Shown here: one piece after another, positions 61,125 through 64,000 of the stretch
Layout of the letters: every line of letters starts with the position of its first letter
Numbering within the stretch: position 1 is the first letter of the stretch
Origin: Hoeflea_A sp965216535
GTDB lineage: Bacteria; Pseudomonadota; Alphaproteobacteria; Rhizobiales; Rhizobiaceae
Direction of reading: 5' to 3'
DNA: 64,000 nucleotides
Assembly (NCBI GenBank): GCA_965216535.1
Contig: OZ244175.1
Location: 5,766,001-5,830,000 of the forward strand
Notes under the pieces: generated by a model
What the model saw: the letters and a program-made list of their open reading frames with translations, nothing else
What the model was told of the DNA's origin: nothing
Database searches by the model: none
Translations under genes and position numbers: made by a program

Positions 61125-63098
61125 TCACGCCTCCGCCATCCTGCCGGCACGCACTCGATTCCAGGCAAGAAGCGCCAACCCGATTGCCGCACCGGTCAAG
61201 TATATCTGTGGCTGTGGCGCGATCAGCAAAATACCGGCGCCAAATCGCACAATAGCTTCAGGCAGAGAAATGCGGGTTGCGTCGAAGCGGCTGGTCGAAG
61301 AGGCGAACAGCAAAATCATGAGGCACAGACGCAGGACGATCAGTACAACGCCGAACAGGCTGGCGGCCTGGCCGTCCGCCGCGGCTTGCGGGACAACGAG
61401 CATTTCCGGGTTAAGCGCAAATGCAAAGGGAATGGCAAAGATGACAATGCCGATCCGCAACGCAGCGACCGACGTGGCGATCGCTCCGCCTCCAGCGATC
61501 GCGGCCGCCGCGTAGGCGGCGATCGCGACTGGCGGTGTAATCACGGACGCGACACCGAAGTAGAAGACGAACATGTGGCTGGTCAGCGGTGTGAGCCCCA
61601 TGGCCAGCATGGAGGGGCCGAGTATGAGTACAATGGTCAAATAGGCTGGCAGCGTCGGCATGCCCATCCCGAGCACCAGCGCGGCCGCTGCGGCCATGAC
61701 AAGCGTGACGACGAGATACAGCTCCGCAGCCCCGGAGATCGCCAGGGCGAAATCGTTGGGCAGGCCGGTCGTTCCCAGTACGCCAACGGTAATACCGACG
61801 ACACCGGCCGCCATCATCAGCCGGCCCATATTGACACCACCAGTGGCTAACGCCTCAACCAGCGTGAAAGGACGGCGACGGATTTCCGGATTGAGGAAAC
61901 TCAGCGGAATCAGCGAGAACAGCGCGAGGATCGCTGACCCGGCGGGCGATGCGCCAAAGATCAGTGCCGCAACCACGATGACGATCGGCACCACCACCAG
62001 GATCAGGTTGATGAAGTCGGTCGTCGTCACCTCGACGGCTTCGCCCTCGTCGCTGGCCTCGACGCCCAGCCGACGGCTCTCGAACACAACGACGACGAAA
62101 AGCGAGCCGTAATAGGCCAGCGCTGGAATGATCGCGCAGATGATGATGGTCAGGTAGGAGATGCCGGTGAAATCGGCCATGACCAGGGCCGCAGCGCCCA
62201 TAATGGGCGGCATTACCTGGCCACCGGTCGAGGCGGTTGCCTCAACGCCACCAGCAAACTCCGGCGCGAAACCGCGACGCTTGATCATCGGAATGGTGAT
62301 CACGCCGGTGCCGACGACATTGGCAACAGCCGATCCGGAGATGGTGCCGAAAAGCCCTGAGGCGAGGATTGCCGCATGGGCCGGGCCGCCGCGGAAGCCG
62401 CGCATGGCCGCAAAGGCGATCTTGATCAGCGACCGGCCTCCGCCGGAAGCCTCCAGCATGGCGCCCAGCAGGATGAAGGGAAAGATCGTAGAGGTGACGA
62501 TGCCGAGAATGGACCCAAGCACGCCGTCATTGTTGTTGAACCAGAGATTGCCTGCCGTATCCTCAATGAAGTCCACGGGCGCGGTTTTGAAGATTCCCGG
62601 CCAGACGGGTCCCGTGAAGAAGTAGACCAGCATAACGATGCCAACCAGTGCAAGCGGCAATCCCCAGATGCGCCAGCACATCAGAATGATGGCGGCGCAG
62701 CCGGCGATTGTCGTCCACGCCTGCTGCGGCTCGAAGAAAAAGATGCCTTCATCGAGCTCTGTGACGACCACGTAAAAGCGCCAGAAAGCATAGAGCGCAA
62801 CAACGCCGACGACGACATCAAAAAGACGCAGGCCCCAGCGCAAAGTCGGCGATTTGATGCCGAGCCAGGATTCCGCCGGCATCGAAAGCAGACACACAAC
62901 GACGCCGCCGGCCATCAGCAGCGCCCTATAGGCCTCGATGTCGAACGGCCCGATACGCGGCATCGGCCCAAAGGCCGGCGTCGAGTTGCCGAGTCCGCCC
63001 AGTGCCATGGCCAGGCCAATCGCGAAGATCAGCCATTTGACAGTCAATGCCACCAGGCTGGTTTCTTCACTGGCGCCCAGGGGGTTTGAGGATTGCAT
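61125..63098 (-). CDS. TRAP transporter fused permease (4TM/12TM, TAXI-associated)
   Basis: About 657 residues with about 17 helices. The small DctQ-like and large DctM-like subunits are fused, as is normal for TAXI-type TRAP systems. Recognisable segments are GTISGSAVANVVGTGVITIPMIKRRGF and PTLPAYLTIVLILGPSM. It takes up solute with a sodium or proton gradient. The ATG at 63098 follows GGACAGAACC; a start at 63155 is in frame. Confidence 0.9.
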   Translation of the reverse strand: MQSSNPLGASEETSLVALTVKWLIFAIGLAMALGGLGNSTPAFGPMPRIGPFDIEAYRALLMAGGVVVCLLSMPAESWLGIKSPTLRWGLRLFDVVVGVVALYAFWRFYVVVTELDEGIFFFEPQQAWTTIAGCAAIILMCWRIWGLPLALVGIVMLVYFFTGPVWPGIFKTAPVDFIEDTAGNLWFNNNDGVLGSILGIVTSTIFPFILLGAMLEASGGGRSLIKIAFAAMRGFRGGPAHAAILASGLFGTISGSAVANVVGTGVITIPMIKRRGFAPEFAGGVEATASTGGQVMPPIMGAAALVMADFTGISYLTIIICAIIPALAYYGSLFVVVVFESRRLGVEASDEGEAVEVTTTDFINLILVVVPIVIVVAALIFGASPAGSAILALFSLIPLSFLNPEIRRRPFTLVEALATGGVNMGRLMMAAGVVGITVGVLGTTGLPNDFALAISGAAELYLVVTLVMAAAAALVLGMGMPTLPAYLTIVLILGPSMLAMGLTPLTSHMFVFYFGVASVITPPVAIAAYAAAAIAGGGAIATSVAALRIGIVIFAIPFAFALNPEMLVVPQAAADGQAASLFGVVLIVLRLCLMILLFASSTSRFDATRISLPEAIVRFGAGILLIAPQPQIYLTGAAIGLALLAWNRVRAGRMAEA

Positions 63099-63200
63099 GG
63101 TTCTGTCCGTTCGATAACGCCGCCGACCGGCACCACGCATTGTGGCGCTGATCATCGCTGGATAAATTTGGCGGGCGGCTATGCTGCCAACTTGTCCGAC

Positions 63201-64000
63201 CTAGTTGGTTGCCGGCTTCAGATAATCTGGTATGGCAATCCCGACCTCGTCATAATACTTGACGGCACCTGGGTGGAGCGGTGTGTTAAGGCCTACAAAT
63301 GGCTCGTCTGCAGTGGTTGCGACCAGCGTGACAACAGCTTTCTTGGAAGCATCGAGATTATCCCAAAACGCCTTGGTCAGGTCGTAGGCCATCTGGTCGT
63401 CCATGTTTTTGTGAACGCCCATCACCATGGTGTACATTACCGTATTGACATCATGCTCCTTGTTTACCTGCTTGTCATAGGTGTTGGCGGGAATCACACC
63501 GGCGAGCCGGCCAGGGGTCTTGGTGAATTTTTCCCACTCTTCGGAACCGGTGGCTCCCTCGGGCATGTTGATCAGGCGTACGTCGCGTTTCAGGCCGATC
63601 TGTTCCATCAGAGCCGAATTGAGCGGCAGCGGTCGCATGAAAACATCGAATTGTCCGTCTTCAAAGGCTTGAAGCCCGGCGCCCCACCCCATCTTCACGC
63701 CCTCATAGTCCTCTCCCATCTTCAACCCGGAAGAAACGTTGATAAGCCCGGTTGTCATGGCAACGGCGCCGCCGGAGGGTGGACCGACAAAGACCCGTTT
63801 TCCCTTCAGATCATCATAAGTCTCGATACCGCTGTCAGCATAGGTCAACGCGTGCAAATGACCGGCGGCAAAACCGAACAGTGAGCGCAGATTTGCCGAC
63901 ACCGGCTTCACCTTGTCGGCCTGCTTGGCATACATGCGCGTGCCATTGACCATGGATTCATAAGCAACCGGCGGGTAGACAGCGGCACCGAGCCGGCCAT
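63201..64000 (-). CDS. TAXI-family TRAP substrate-binding protein, 5' end beyond the window
   Basis: The C-terminal 266 codons are present; the frame is open to the right edge, reading GRLGAAVYPPVAYES before MVNGTRMYAK. Blocks FVGPPSGGAVAMTTGLI and DGQFDVFMRPLPLNSALM fit the TAXI family. It presents ligand to the permease downstream, 102 nt away. The signal peptide is not visible because it lies beyond the window. Confidence 0.88.
   Translation of the reverse strand, partial: GRLGAAVYPPVAYESMVNGTRMYAKQADKVKPVSANLRSLFGFAAGHLHALTYADSGIETYDDLKGKRVFVGPPSGGAVAMTTGLINVSSGLKMGEDYEGVKMGWGAGLQAFEDGQFDVFMRPLPLNSALMEQIGLKRDVRLINMPEGATGSEEWEKFTKTPGRLAGVIPANTYDKQVNKEHDVNTVMYTMVMGVHKNMDDQMAYDLTKAFWDNLDASKKAVVTLVATTADEPFVGLNTPLHPGAVKYYDEVGIAIPDYLKPATN

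Overview
The window looks like chromosomal DNA of an alphaproteobacterium, probably Hyphomicrobiales (Rhizobiales) and possibly marine. The evidence is GC-rich coding with TGATG and ATGA stop/start overlaps, a complete C-P lyase locus with a duplicated PhnE and a DUF1045 protein, several ABC and TRAP transporters, a choline/betaine-type demethylating flavoenzyme pair, and a very large Gly-rich autotransporter. I see no rRNA, tRNA, CRISPR array, insertion sequence or phage gene. The organism is inferred from gene content, not proven.

Layout. 1-2.2 kb: two tandem EamA transporters (the first cut by the window edge) and a small secreted protein. 2.3-15.6 kb: the phosphonate locus on the minus strand. 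One operon is phnG-H-I-J-K-L-acetyltransferase, ending in a clear terminator. A second is phnC-D-E1-E2-DUF1045-phnM-N. Each has its own Pho-box-like sequence, and the repressor gene phnF is divergent from phnG. Together these genes import phosphonates, load them onto ribose triphosphate, cleave the C-P bond and recycle the ribosyl phosphate. 15.8-25.6 kb: acyl-CoA ligase, ABM-fold protein, DEDD exoribonuclease-like protein, ceramidase-like membrane protein, a domain-permuted CaiB-like protein divergent from an HTH-citrate-synthase-like protein, a secreted caspase homologue with a small secreted partner, EamA and MFS transporters.

25.7-27.9 kb: NADAR protein, then PAS protein, P-loop polynucleotide-kinase-like protein and a Thg1-like nucleotidyltransferase, a candidate RNA repair cluster. 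27.9-29.7 kb: arsI-arsR and another EamA transporter. 30.06-33.15 kb: cobalamin riboswitch and an ABC uptake operon, with a hairpin that covers the first start codon. 33.2-41.7 kb: rhodanese; the two MnmC activities as divergent separate genes; DUF2000/AraC; MFS; PLP aminotransferase; a parD antitoxin with a frameshifted parE; gamma carbonic anhydrase; ureidoglycine aminohydrolase-like bicupin. 41.7-46.3 kb: TetR regulator and two FAD demethylases/oxidases.

46.3-58.9 kb: a roughly 10.3-kb autotransporter gene with about 40 Gly-rich repeats, divergent from a protein that joins a LuxR-type HTH to an alpha/beta hydrolase, followed by a SnoaL-like protein. 58.9-64 kb: NAD(P)-binding protein, sulfatase, fused TRAP permease and a TAXI binding protein cut by the window edge, probably an uptake and desulfation operon.
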